From contig NC_081415.1 of the NCBI RefSeq assembly GCF_030272615.1, positions 235,051,303-235,115,302 of the forward strand: a DNA stretch of 64,000 nucleotides. The letters are read 5' to 3'. The position numbers were made by a program, and so were the translations under genes. Below are positions 12,492 through 24,679 of the stretch, piece by piece (within the stretch, counting starts at the first letter, position 1; each line of letters starts with the position of its first letter). This stretch comes from Cryptomeria japonica (taxonomy: Eukaryota > Streptophyta > Pinopsida > Cupressales > Cupressaceae). The notes below the pieces were generated by a model that made no database searches, had not been told where the DNA came from, and was given only the letters and a program-made list of their open reading frames with translations.

Positions 12492-13526
12492 TTTGTGACT
12501 CCAGCCACCTAAAAAGTAAATTTTAAAGAAGAGTTATCACCTTATATGATTTGTTTTTACAGGTGACTGGAAAGACGCTATTATTTCGCTTTACGCCAGC
12601 TAAGGGTTTGCTGTCACAGCTGGCAAATTACTCGGTATCGGGAACTGACCGGGAGAAGCTCTGATTACTGGGACGATACCGGGTGAGATGGTAAACATAA
12701 AAGAGTACGTGGCCAAACATGCAAAACCGTCAAACAAGAAGTAGGTCAAGTTTGATTATGGGGACCATGGCCACCATTCAACAAATATAGCAGGATCTCA
12801 CTCATACCAACGCCCAAGAAACCCCCCCGCGTGGGTTCACCTAGTCATTTCAGTGGTATGATCAACGCCGCCATTACCCACCAATCATATTCAACACAAA
12901 AGCTAATGGCAACAGAGACGAGGATCATGTTTTAAATGTATTGTGCGACATCTAAAATGTTGATGATTACTTTAGTGGATGACCACTAGGTACTCTCTGT
13001 TTTACACTTTCAATTTGTGACTTCAAAAAGTATGCTGTGTACAGAATCTTAAATGAGAGAAAAATAAGTGGGATGATCACAACCCCATTATTACGATATA
13101 ATTTTGTTCACTCGTTTTAAAACATAAAATCAAATCTTTTATTGAACAATAAGGTGATGGTCAATTTAAAATGGAAGCAAAACCAGAATTTGTAATCTAA
13201 GGCAGGGGCAACAATACAAGTTGCATAAGCCGCTGTAATTGTCTGCTAAAGAGAGTGCAGGCAATTAATGTTAAATGCAAGCAAGAGACTTAAAAACAAC
13301 TCTTTGTTTTTTCCGAATATACCGTTATATTTTTTTAAAGCTCGAGTCGGGAGGCGGCGGGATGCCGACAAGTTGGCGAACAATTTTAAATACGTGTAGC
13401 GTGTTTGTTGGAGACTTCTCGAAGAAGCGTCTAAGGTCCAATAATGCAATTCCACGCGGAGCGTATTCTAGAAGCAATGTGGAAGCTTCCAAACTAAATA
13501 GAACAAGGGTTCACCATCAAAGCCCC
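12492..13526. other. upstream region of the intact EXORDIUM-like gene
   Basis: Mixed-composition, partly GC-richer sequence (for example around 12570-12870) with no convincing frame. The last few hundred bases probably hold the promoter of the gene starting at 13647. Confidence 0.5.
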
Positions 13527-13534
13527 TATATAAG
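13527..13534 (+). promoter_or_regulatory. TATA box of the intact EXORDIUM-like gene
   Basis: TATATAAG preceded by a C-rich AGCCCC stretch, 113 bp upstream of ATG 13647. Spacing and sequence suit a plant core promoter, with transcription expected to begin near 13560. Confidence 0.7.
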
Positions 13535-13646
13535 ATCAAATCATTAACAATTCTCAGCACATCACCATTGCTTCGTTTGGAGTTCAACCTACAGACTATA
13601 TCTAGATTACACCTGATATACACATTGTGGTTTAAAAGTGTCTGAA

Positions 13647-14594
13647 ATGGGGTATCTTAGTGTTCGAGTATTAGTGCTTGTATTTGCTCTAGAACTGTGC
13701 GCAGCTGTTGCTAATGCGGCTTTAGTGGAGGAGCAGCCGCTGGTTCTAACTTATCATAAAGGCCCCTTGCTCTCCACAAAGATTATTGATGTTCATGTGA
13801 TCTGGTATGGGAAATTTAGCCCTGTTCAGCGGTCCATTGTGGCGGACTATTTGCAGTCCCTCGCTGCAAAATTGCAGGGGAAAGACAAGCAGCCTTCTGT
13901 TTCCACCTGGTGGAAGACTACCGAAAAATACAAGAGCGGCGCTTCCAATGCGGCCGTTCTGAGCATTGCAAGGCTGGGGAAGCAGAAGATGGACGATTCG
14001 TATTCCCTTGGCAAGTTGTTGAAGAGGACGGACATCGCCGCACTGGTTGAAAGCGCCGTCAAATCCAGAGCGCTGCCGCCGCCGGCGAGCCATACAAACG
14101 GGATTTATTTGGTACTGACGTCTGATGACGTGGCGGTGGAGAGGTTCTGCGTTAGCTCTTGTGGATACCATGACCACACATTACGGTCCCGTCTTCCGTA
14201 TGCATGGGTAGGAAACCCAGTGAGTCAGTGCCCTGGTCAGTGTGCGTGGCCGTTTCACCAGCCACTCTACGGCCCTCAGACCCCTCCTTTGTTGCCCCCC
14301 AATGCTGACGTGGGCATCGATGGGATGATCATCAATATTGCTACTGTTTTAGCGGGAGCGGTGACAAACCCATTTAATACAGGATATTTTCAAGGTGATG
14401 CCGCTGCTCCGCTGGAGGCGGTGTCGGCTTGTGCGGGAATTTACGGAAAAGGGGCGTACCCGGGTTACCCAGGGGAGGTCTTGGTAGACAGAACAACAGG
14501 GGCCAGTTATAATGCGCATGGACTTAATGGGCGCCAATTTCTGTTGCCGACCATGTGGGATCCTGTTACTAAGTCTTGCAGAACACTGGTCTGA
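13647..14594 (+). CDS. EXL: EXORDIUM-like (PHI-1 family) secreted protein
   Basis: The only clearly intact gene in the window: 315 residues in one exon, the normal length and structure for the phosphate-induced-protein-1 family. I chose ATG 13647 because it opens directly into a signal peptide (MGYLSVRVLVLVFALELCAA, likely cut after VANA near residue 26); the frame also extends upstream without an ATG. The mature part begins ALVEEQPLVLTYHKGPLL. Conserved blocks follow: [69 protein letters not shown] and [16 protein letters not shown]. It ends MWDPVTKSCRTLV at TGA 14592-14594. Family members act in the cell wall or apoplast and promote growth; the biochemical activity is not established. A broken paralogue lies 6.5 kb away, divergently oriented. 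A TATA box is at 13527-13534. Confidence 0.95.
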   Translation: MGYLSVRVLVLVFALELCAAVANAALVEEQPLVLTYHKGPLLSTKIIDVHVIWYGKFSPVQRSIVADYLQSLAAKLQGKDKQPSVSTWWKTTEKYKSGASNAAVLSIARLGKQKMDDSYSLGKLLKRTDIAALVESAVKSRALPPPASHTNGIYLVLTSDDVAVERFCVSSCGYHDHTLRSRLPYAWVGNPVSQCPGQCAWPFHQPLYGPQTPPLLPPNADVGIDGMIINIATVLAGAVTNPFNTGYFQGDAAAPLEAVSACAGIYGKGAYPGYPGEVLVDRTTGASYNAHGLNGRQFLLPTMWDPVTKSCRTLV

Positions 14595-14795
14595 AAAGCA
14601 TTTTAGTGGCGAATGTTTTTTGTAAATGTTCTTGAGTAAATACAAGTTAATTAATAACATTATTCTTTATTATTTTTCACAAACGGCGTAGCTGTATTTC
14701 AAGGCGCATTTGTAAGGATTTTGTAGAGGAGTTAATTAAAGCATTTACTGCAAAACTAAAGATGTTATTTGTGGGTAATGATTAGGATCTGAATT

Positions 14796-15300
14796 TAATT
14801 TACATTTGCCCCAGCCTGTGCCAAAACGGGGATATTGAACAGGGTGTAAGTATCCATAAAAGCATAAAGGATAGGGGCGATTTGGAAAATACACTGATAG
14901 ACATGTATGCAAAATGTTGAAGCATAGACAAAACACATGAACTGTGTGACAGAATGTGTTCTCATGGAATGCGCTTATTGTAGGGGATTCACAAAGTGGA
15001 TTTGATGATAAAGGCTTTAGAAACATTCAATCAAATGCAATTGGCAGATTTCAAGCGAAATTCCTTTGCCAGCATCTTCCTAGCCTGTGACAAATGGATC
15101 TTTGGAACAGGGTATGGACAACCATCAAAGCATATGGTAGATTTGCAAATCCTCTGGTAGACATGTATGCAACGTGTGGAAGCATGGACAAGGCACACGA
15201 ACTGTTTGACATAAATGCCTCATAAAAATGGAATGCCATGATTGCAGGATGTGTACAAAATGGATCTGTTGACTAGACTTTAGAAAAGTTCTCGTTTGAA
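14796..15300 (+). pseudogene. PLS-class pentatricopeptide repeat (PPR) fragment
   Basis: Shifting between frames, the plus strand spells degenerate PPR motifs: FAPACAKTG, an IHKSIKDRGD-like stretch, LIDMYAKC with a stop where a residue should be, then LETFNQMQLADFKRNSFAS, LVDMYATCGSMDKAHELFD and WNAMIAGCVQNGSVD. Several stops and frameshifts interrupt it. Both ends are missing. It resembles the fragment at 20522-21490 on the other strand and lies just 3' of the intact EXORDIUM-like gene. PPR proteins bind organellar RNA one repeat per base; this remnant cannot. Confidence 0.8.
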
Positions 15301-17156
15301 CCCACAATAGTCTTCACACTTACTCCCTGCTCTATAGTCCTGCAACTTCAAATCAACCAGTGAATGTCATCTTTGGCACTGTGCAGGTTTTTTATGGATG
15401 GAATTCCAGCAACAGTCTCTAAGAACAGTAAGGATTCGACACTGGCATATTTTAAGAATCAAGCAATGAGATTGTATTCAAGCCTGTGGAATACAGATGA
15501 TTGGGCAATTAGAGGTGGTGAAATGAAGACTGAGTAGAGCAAGTACCTTTTGTTACTTCTTATGGAAATGGTACAGGCATGCTATCCCTCCGTTATTTGC
15601 TCTGTGAATTCATGGTACAGTGCAGAGGCATTGCAGTCGAGCGAGCAGCTTTCGATAGGGGTTTTTCCTCCTGCACTCACTCGCCAGGGTTTCGACTAAG
15701 TTCAAAGTATTAACATACATGATTTTCAAGCCCAGGTGGCTATTTTTAACCCTCGTTATTTTGCAAGGATTGGAATCCCGGTCAATTGAATAAATTGTAA
15801 GTATAGACCTTTGGTTCATTTGTCAGTATTGAATTTACTGGGTGGACCATTCTTTTACAAAAATGAATACGCAGCTAGATCTGCAAAGTACCTAACCTTT
15901 TAAGCAACCATTTAATGCAGACTTTTCGAGCCAGAGTAGTAGAAGATCGAAAGACAACAGTGAAAAATACTACATATCTAAACACAATAGATGGCATGCA
16001 CACTCTCCCCATCACATCATGTGAAGATTTATTTTGATTCTAGTCCTTCCCCATGAGAATTAGCATACACAGACTCCCCCCATAAGATCGTGTGAAGATT
16101 TATTTTGATTCTAGTCTTTATCAATGAGAACTACTTTGACACGAGTTCTAGCAGTAAATCAATATAAGATCCTAAACCTTGGACCTATAAACTCAATATT
16201 TTTCAATTGTCGTCATTACCTAAATCTTTATTTAGAAGAGCTTCCTTGTAAAGTTACAACAGCTTATGAGTAGTACAATGTCTAGTAACTTTGAAGAATT
16301 CACAAGGGAAGTTATAAAGGTTATTAAACTTCTCATTGATTATTTGTGTAAGCACAAAAGTAATAAGCTCATTAAATTTATCAAGATTAGAAGAAACATT
16401 CAAACATTGTTTTCAATTTTGAGAGTACTTCGCATGATTTTCTTAAGTTTGGAAAAAATTATTTATTTAATGTCTTGAAAGACTTTGTAAATCTTAGATG
16501 AACATGAATTGTTAATGAGCAAATTTAATATCCTTGAGAGTTGTTCCCTCACCTACTTGGGGTAAATGGATTTGTAAAAAGTTCTTTAAGTGCTTTTTCA
16601 CCAAGTTCAATCTAGTGAAGGTTAGATATACTCCAAGCACTATTAATGTGGTGGTATTCATTAAATTCAGCTTCATGCTTGAACCCAAAAACTAGGGTCT
16701 AATTTTAGAGGTCAAATAGGTCATTTCTAGTTGAATGAAAACCCTCACAAACTCTTTAGTAGTATTGCCATTGACCTAATTTGGTTATTTGCCACTTTTT
16801 ACCATAATATTCTAGAAAGGTGGCAATTCAAGCAAAAATGTCAATTCAATCTAACTAGAAATGAGTGGTAGATATAGTTGAAGGTTCTAAAACCACACAA
16901 TGAGATGGGTAGGACTCTCTTGTAAGAAAGAAGTGTCATATATTAAAATAGAATTACATGTTGGGTATTTTCTGACACCCATTATTGATCATAGCCTAAA
17001 ATGTGATGAGATGTTAGTCAAAAAGGATGATCTCTAGGTTCACTTTCATTAATTTCATATGCAAAGAATTGAACATGTACTTCCCATGAGTCATGATGTG
17101 ATCTATCCTCATAAGGGTTCTATCAAGGCAAGAAAACTAACTTAAAACTAATTAGA
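15301..17156. other. spacer with a short direct repeat
   Basis: No gene is supported. A 26-bp sequence, TGTGAAGATTTATTTTGATT followed by CTAGTC, occurs at 16020-16045 and again at 16091-16116, each preceded by a C-rich CTCCCC stretch. That is a 71-bp tandem duplication. Confidence 0.5.
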
Positions 17157-17338
<182 letters not shown>

Positions 17339-17342
17339 TATT

Positions 17343-19452
17343 TGTATGTATGTATATACATACACATATAGATAGAATGATTTGCCACACAATGTACTAA
17401 ATTAGCACTTGCACTGAAATGAGGTACAAGGGTTATGTCGATAGAAAACTATATACAAGTTAATATATTAGAAAGTACAATACATGAAAAATACATTAAT
17501 TCATTTTATCATATTTTTTGGATATAGTATTTTTTGTGTATACAATTAATTTAAAATATATACAATATTGTTTACATAAATCTTTTTACCATGAAATATG
17601 AGGGTTTTGAAACCCAGTTGTTTGTTACCCTAGTTGTTTGATGGTGGGGGCCATCCACTAATTGAATACAATATTCTCTTCTACCTATCAAATTCCCTCG
17701 TTCAAATTTTTCATAAACAAACTAGACATGATGAACAAAAATTTAGAATATATTCCCAAAACAAGCCTAGTTAATTGATACTAAAAAGAAGCTCCCCAAG
17801 ATTTGGAATTTTAAAAGAACCTATCAAATATTGTGTAATATGTTTCTGATACAAAATCTGTTATTATAATTGATAAAATATACAATAAAAATTTAAAATA
17901 TTTGGTATTGTTAATGATAAAAGATGACATTTTATTACATTATTTGCAAAATTAGTCTAATGTTTTTCCACAAGAGTTACAATGTATAAAAGTATAATTG
18001 CATGGGCAATGTTCCACAAGCACACTTTTTTATGGTTACATATTCCATGCTCTTTGTTTTGCCTTCTTTCAAGGGGTTGCTTAAATAATTTTGGATGGAT
18101 TCAAGCGTTTGATCCTTAAAGTTGCATGGGTATTGTTCCACTAGCACACTTTATGATTCAATATTTCAAGCTTTGTGTTTTGCCTTTCTTCAAGGGGATG
18201 CTCATTTTTTTTTGGATGAATTAATTTGTTTGATCTTTGTAAAGAAATAAGTTAACCTCTCTAATATTTAATGCTACTTTGTTTCTTACCCAACTTATCT
18301 TTGTGTAGACTTTGGTTGAATTAGACCGTGCAAATTCTTTTGATGACCAATCTTGTCATTAGTTTGAGCACAACTTAAAATTAGGAAACAATTAGAGAAT
18401 AAATGGACAAGGTCTTTATAATTTAAAATGCATGGCATTTATGCTAATGGTTCTTGAACAATGAGGGCCTATTTCTCATGAAAAGTGGTCTATATTAACA
18501 CTTGTGATCAACTCACCACTCATTGCATTAAGTGATACTCACATTGGTAAAGAGGTTGGATTGAAATTATGCTATTGATATGAACCATCATATGACATGA
18601 ATAGTAGTTGTTGTGGTTTCTTTGATTGGTTCAAATTCTATGTTGTCCCACTCATTGGAATAGAGGGGAAAGGAAGAGACAAATGAAATACTCACTATGT
18701 GGTTCATTTTCATAGTTTTGATCTCATCTCTACAACTTGAAAATAGATGATGGTTCATTGAACAAACTACAAACATATCTCTAGTTGAATATTTCCTTAA
18801 AAAAATATTTTATATTGAGCATCATATGCACAAATTTATTCAAGAGTCGTTATTAAGTCATTAACTGACTATTAGATAAGGTCAAGACAAGTGAATGAGG
18901 CAACATATGATTTTAAAAAATAAAAATGGTTGTGAGAAAGAAAAAAGGTCTTTTATTTGTTGTAAGAAAAATGGTTGTGTGTAATTTGTAATACTGGACG
19001 AGTTCTCCATACTAGGGGTCATGGAAGAGTTGAGAAAATGACCATGTTTGACAGCTAACCAAAGGCATACACTGTAACCATTCTGCCACTTATGAAATTT
19101 GATAACAACTTATTTTTAAATTAATATATGCTTCTGGATTCAGTTGTGTAGGAGTTTTTTGCATCCTTCTAATACTATTGTGTTCCTTGTTTGTGTCAAA
19201 CATCAATATTGCCCAATCCTATCCAAAGTTGTGTAAGCCTAGTTTTAAAGCACATTTTTAAGCTCATAAATATATTAATTGAATTTTCAATATAATGTCA
19301 CAACCATAGGGAGATTGGTTTTTCCTTGCCTAATTTTAGAAAACAACTTTCAATCATAGAAACATTATTGCCCCTAAAAAACATTTTTTAATTGGTAACC
19401 AACATTTGCATTTATTGTGTATAGACTGTGATGAACTTGAAAAGCACTGAGA
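17343..19452. other. spacer without recognised genes
   Basis: AT-rich, no supported gene. Two related stretches (about 17998-18090 and 18119-18210) share phrases such as CATGGGCAATGTTCCAC and GCCTTCTTTCAAGGGG, a diverged duplication of about 120 bp. Confidence 0.5.
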
Positions 19453-19476
19453 GGGGGGGGGGGGTGGGGTGGGGGG
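19453..19476 (+). repeat. G-run tract, potential G-quadruplex
   Basis: Twelve consecutive G, then T, GGGG, T, GGGGGG on the plus strand. The grouping allows a four-stranded G-quadruplex. Homopolymer length may be uncertain in the assembly. Confidence 0.8.
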
Positions 19477-19723
19477 TGAATCAGTGACACCAAATAAAAC
19501 ACTACTTCAAACACTAATCGGTAGATGAACTTAACCAAACATTTAAACAAAATACATGCTATCCAAAATGATATAACAACATCCACAAAAAGTAAAGCAT
19601 CCACCATAACACAAGTGTTTATACATGGAAAACCCAAATAGGTAAAAACCACGATGAGATGGAACTCACAAGTTAACTATCTGCAATAATACATAATTGA
19701 TCGGTTAAGGTCTACAAAGTGCT

Positions 19724-19902
19724 ATGTTAGGAGCGAATCTTGTTAGAGATCCCAAAGCTTGATTAGAAGCTTATACCCTGTTAAGAGTACTACCCTATTA
19801 GGAGTAACCTCGTTGGAGGATTTCAAAATCTAAACAAATGGCTCACCTTGTTAGAGGATTTGTACAATGAAGCTTGTTAGAGCTTACCCGGTTAGGGGAT
19901 TT
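19724..19902. repeat. degenerate short repeat around TTGTTAGAGGATTT
   Basis: Within about 180 bp, eight variants of (T/C)TGTTAG(G/A)G occur, several followed by ATTT or ATCC. Examples are TGTTAGGAGC, TTGTTAGAGATC, CTGTTAAGAG, CTATTAGGAG, CGTTGGAGGATTT, TTGTTAGAGGATTT, TTGTTAGAGCTT and GGTTAGGGGATTT. Spacing is irregular (about 15-40 bp). It is probably internal structure of an unrecognised repeat family. Confidence 0.5.
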
Positions 19903-20048
19903 GATTTTGTTGTAATGATTAGAAAACAACAAGAATGGTTTGATATATTCTGAGTAGCACAATACTTGCTTGATCAAATCCTTCTAAGTACATTCAACAC
20001 TGCTCTTCATCTTAACACTTATCACTCTTCAACAAAAGCTTTCACTCA

Positions 20049-20521
20049 CTAATACATTTGGACTAGATTTCTGATTGAGGTTTCTGATGGAGAAGGTATA
20101 TTGTGGCCAAATTTGATTTTTTTTGAAAAAATGCCCAAATTCGTTGTAATTCCGACGACAATTTGCCATTTGGTTTCGATGAAGAAGGCATTAGCAATGA
20201 AAATTTTCTGTTTTTCAAAAAAGTGCTCGAGTTCATCGTAATTCTGACGACAACGACCATTACTTAAAAAAAAAGAAGAGGGCAATTCATTTGTGCATTG
20301 CAATCCCGCGTAGGCGTCCATGGCGACTTCAACCCCCAACAACATCAAACCCGTGTCGAAGGCATTTGCAGCATTGCTTGCAATCCCGTGTAGGAGGTAG
20401 ATTCTTCACCTTAATTTCATGTTGCAAAAAATATGCCATTCAAGAGATTCCTTTTTTGTGCAAATTGCCCTAGTTTTTAATGCAAATTGGTCAATCTCGT
20501 ATTCATATGGATTATCCAATC
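20049..20521. other. spacer with imperfect internal duplications
   Basis: Two stretches with a shared pattern (TCGTTGTAATTCCGACGACA near 20143 and TCATCGTAATTCTGACGACA near 20234) and a doubled TTGCAATCCCG(C/T)GTAGG (near 20298 and 20379) flank the PPR fragment. No supported coding sequence. Confidence 0.4.
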
Positions 20522-21490
20522 TCAGGCTGGATGGCTTCTAGTCAAAGGTGTGGTTCCCTGAATGCATAATACCCTGTAGGAAACCACTCCTCGTAAAACC
20601 ATAGACTTGTGATTGAGGAGTGAGCGTTCAATTTTGTCGCAACAATCCCTTCCTCTCATACACGCGCGTGTTGATTGTTCACATGAGATCACATCTCTTT
20701 GCAGCATCATATCAAACAATTCACGAGCCTTGTCCATGTTTCCACATTTTGCATACATGTCAAGCAGGGCATTTGCAAGTACAACACCTAACAAAATTCC
20801 TCTATCCGTTATGCTTTGATGGATGTCCATACCCTGTTCCAAAGCTCCCATTTTTGCACAGGCAAGGAGGATGCTGGCAAAGGTTGTGGAATTTGGCGTT
20901 ATGCCTGCCAATTTCATTTGCTTGAAAGTGTCTAAAGCCTTTTCGACAAATCCATTTTGTGCATATCCAACAATCATTGCAATCCACGAGACAACATTTC
21001 TTTCAGGCATTCTATCAAATAGTTCACGTGCCTTGTCTATGCTTCCACATTTTGCATACATGTCTACCAGGGCAATTGCAACTACAACATCTGACAAAAT
21101 TCCTCTATCCTTTATGCTTCGATGAATATCCATACCCTGTTCCAAATCTCCCATTTTGGCACAGGCAGGGAGGATAGTAGCAATGGTCGTGGAATTTGGC
21201 TTTACACCTGCCGATTGCATTTGCTCGAAAGTTTCTAAAGCCTTCTCAACAAATCCATTTTGTGCATATCCGACAATCATTGCAGTCCAGGAAACCACAT
21301 TTCTTTGAGGTAATCCGTCAAATAGTTCCTGTGCCTTGTCTATGCTTCCACATTTTGCATACATGTCTAACAGAGCAGTTGCAACTACATCTAACAAAAT
21401 TCCTCTATCTTTTATGCTTTGATGGATGTCCATACCCTGTTCCAAAGCTCCCATTTTGGCATAGGCTGGGAGTACGCTGGCAAACGTAAC
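20522..21490 (-). pseudogene. truncated PLS-class PPR gene, three near-identical modules
   Basis: An open minus-strand frame (ATG 21454 to stop 20522, 310 codons) is made of PPR units. A PLS module of about 101 residues, beginning MGALEQGMDIHQSIKDRGIL and including LLDMYAKCGSIDKAQELFDG and NVVSWTAMIVGYAQNGFVEK, is repeated with few differences at about 303-bp steps; the third copy is partial. Homology starts abruptly upstream near 21490 (TFASVLPAYAKMGALEQG). It stops downstream after DMMLQRDVISC, followed by about 60 residues without PPR character. No organelle-targeting N-terminus and no E or DYW C-terminal domain are present. PLS proteins edit organellar transcripts. I read this as a gene fragment; an unusual short PPR gene cannot be excluded. 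Confidence 0.8.
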
Positions 21491-22534
21491 TAAAGAAATG
21501 CAATGATTAGCTCCAAAGACATCAAACCACTACTTACAAAACCAAGAGTCTAAAATATGATAGGGAATAGTGTGAGCTGTCCCAGGAAATAAAATATTTT
21601 ATTTTCAATTTCAAATAAAACATAATTACTCAGCCATTTATTAATGTTATTAATAAATGTTTAATTTATGAAAGAGATAAATGGTTGGCCACAAGTACAC
21701 GAGTTACTAAATGCACACAAATAAGTGAATTTGATATTCAAAACTATCTTCAATGAATTCAATTCTTGTCCAATAGTCATTTATGTTTGCAATAAGCATC
21801 TTTCTTTGTTTTTCTTAATCCTTATTCATAGTTATGTGCATATTTCACATTCTATAATTAGGATATCAATTGCTATGGCTGAACACTAGCATGATGTTTG
21901 TGTTGTGGTATAGATGCATGGAAACATAATTATGGGATTGTTATATTATAGAGATCATAAATCTAGATATCACATATTAGTTATATTATAGAGATCATAA
22001 ATCTAGAGATCATAAACACAATAGAGATACCAATGGAGACTTTATTGGATGTAGCATGTCGCACCAAAGTTGTTAGAGTATGCTAAGCTAGTACATAATG
22101 TTTCCTAAAGCCACATTAGTATTTTACCCAGATCATTATCTACCAAAACTAACTATAGTAATCCTTTTGAGGATTCATTTCATGGTGTTAGATCTTCATT
22201 TAGTTCCACTTCTTTTTGGAGAAAAGAACAATTATTTCTTGAGGTAGATGAATATCCCATCAACAAAGGACAAGACCCTTTCTAGAATATAACAAATTCT
22301 ACTCCAACAAAAGATCATGGGGGTTTCACTAGAGATATTGAATAAGAGATAGACTTCTACTGCTGCATTAAAAACATTGGCATGTTCTTCATTTATTGAT
22401 GTAAACTCTTTGTGACGCCACCACAAGGAACAAAGGTGTAAAAAGTTGTTTGCAATGCATGGATTTTTAGGATTGTCCTTTGAGAAAACATAATTAAAGT
22501 ATGGAAGCAGGATCTGCTAGCTCCTGAGGGAATC
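21491..22534. other. spacer without recognised genes
   Basis: AT-rich. A short partial duplication (ATAGAGATCATAAATCTAGA) occurs twice near 21948-22010. No gene seen. Confidence 0.5.
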
Positions 22535-23662
22535 TTGATGAAAATTAACTGTAAAATATTTGGGCGAGCTTATATGCAAAAACTCATGCTTCCTGATGGG
22601 TTTATGTACAAAAATAAGCACGAATTAAGTGGTAAAGGGGCTTCTGGAAACAAGAGGGAAAAAGAGGCAGTGGAAGTGAAAACTTCTGGTGTTGTGTATG
22701 CTCCATCTCAGAATAGGAATGGTGAAGGTGTTGTAAGAGGAGCTGAGAAGGGTGTTGGAAGAAGTGGGGGTGTTTACATTCCCCCATTTAAGCTAGCTCA
22801 AATGATGAAAGATGTGGAAGACAAGAGCAGTGTGGAATACCAGTGCATGACATGGGATGCCCTTCGGAAGAGTATCAATGGGTTAGTAAACAAGGTAAAT
22901 GCATCTAACATCAAGAACATCATTCCAGAGTCATTTGCAGAGAATCTCATCTGTGGGAGGGGTCTATTTTGTAGGTCTTGTATGAAATCCCAAATGGCAT
23001 CCCCTGGATTTACAGATGTTTTTGCTGCATTGGTTGTTGTGGTAAATACAAAATTTCCTGAAGTTGGCAATCTGCTTTTGTGAAGAATCATTTTGCAGCT
23101 TAAGAGGGCATACAAATGCAATGACAAGCACATGTTGATAGTAGCAGCCAAATTCATAGCTCATTTAGTGAATCAACAAGTTGCACATGAGATCATTGCC
23201 TTGGAACTTCTCACCCTTTTACTAGAGAACCCCACAGATGACAGTGTAGAGGTTGTTGTTGGGTTCGTGAAAGAATGTGGTTCTTTGTTGCAAGACCTTT
23301 CACCCAAAGGTCTCTATGGGATTTTTGAAAGATTTAGAGGTATTCTCCATGAGGGGGAAATTGACAAACGAGTACAGTTTTTAATTGAAGGCCTTTTTGC
23401 AATTCGCAAAGCTAAGTTCGAGGGTCATCTAGCTGTGCGTTCGGAATTGGACCTTGTAGAGAAAGAAGATCAGTTAACACATGAAGTTTTCCTAGAAGAT
23501 GAACTTGATCAAGAAGTTGGTTTGGATGTTTTCAAGCCAGATCCTGATTTCTTAGAGCATGAGGCAACCTATGAAAAACTGAAGAAAGATATCCTTGGAG
23601 ATGCTTCTTCAGATGAAGTAGAAGGGGAGAATGATTCAGGTGATGATTCAGATGATGATTCA

Positions 23663-23695
<33 letters not shown>

Positions 23696-24679
23696 GAAGA
23701 AGAGGAAGGTGAGGAAGCACTGAGAATACAGGATGAGATAGAGACAAACTCGGTCAATTTAAGATGCACAATTTATTTGACAATCATGTCAAGTGTTAAT
23801 TTTGAGGAAGTTGGTCATAAGCTACTAAAGATCAAGCTTGAACCTGGTCAAGAGATGGAATTATGCATCATGTTGTTAGAATGTTGCAGTCAAGAGAGAA
23901 CATACCTTCATTATTATGGTCTTCTTGGGCAAAGATTCTGTATGATCAATAAAATTTATCAGGAATTTTTTGATAAGTGTTTTGTACAACAGTATTCCAT
24001 GATACACAGACTGGAAACAAATAAACTACGTAATGTTGCAAAGTTTTTTTCCCACTTACTTGGCATAGATTCTCTTCCATGACATTGTCTTTCTTATATA
24101 CGTCTGACAAAGGAAGAAACTACTTCCTCTTCCCGTATTTTTATAAAGATTCTCTTTCAGGAGCTGGCAGAGCAGCTTGGTATATTGTTGCTTAATGAAA
24201 GGTTGAATGATCCAACAATGCAGGAGTCTTTTGATTCAATTTTTCCAAATGACAATCCCAAAAATTCACGGTTTTCTATCAATTTCTTTACTTCTATTGG
24301 TCTTGGTGGTATCGCTGAGAGTTTACGTGAGTATTTGAAGAATATGCCAAGGCTTATAATGCAACAACAAAAGCCTATTCTTGAGTCAGATGAATCTACC
24401 TCTAATGACAATTCTTCTAGTTCATCAGGTTTGTCAGATTCTGATACATCAGACTCAGATTCTGAGAGTGAAATTGACAGAGAGAGTAGTAAGGAGTCAC
24501 CAAGAAAGAAAAATAATTCAAAGCATGACAATGAGTATGAAAAAACAAGAAAGAAAAGGGCGAGGGCATCTGACTTGGAGGATGAAAGTGACAGTGAAAA
24601 AATCAGAAGGAAAAAGAAAAGGAATTGCACTTTAGAAGGTCTAAGAGAAAGAACATTCATTGAAGGCCTAATAAAATGA
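22535..24679 (+). pseudogene. CWC22: processed retrocopy of pre-mRNA splicing factor CWC22
   Basis: CWC22 is a spliceosomal protein that brings eIF4A3 to the spliceosome for exon-junction complex assembly (known). One continuous frame, about 715 codons with no introns, spans its MIF4G domain (from GGVYIPPFKLAQMMKDVEDK, then TWDALRKSINGLVNKVNAS) and FRGILHEGEIDKRVQFLIEG. An acidic D/E run follows near 23640-23710, then the MA3 domain (TIYLTIMSSVNFEEVGHKLL, YYGLLGQRFCMINK) and the block [20 protein letters not shown], ending in a Ser/Asp and basic tail. Two nonsense codons break it: TGA at 23081-23083 (after FPEVGNLLL, where Arg is expected) and TGA near 24080 (after GIDSLP, where Trp is expected). 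The frame is otherwise kept. The lack of introns across both domains points to retroposition. No clear poly(A) tail or target duplication is visible. Confidence 0.9.

Noticed and set aside
15051-15307. Minus-strand frames of 60-90 codons
   Set aside because: Antisense shadows of the plus-strand PPR fragment.
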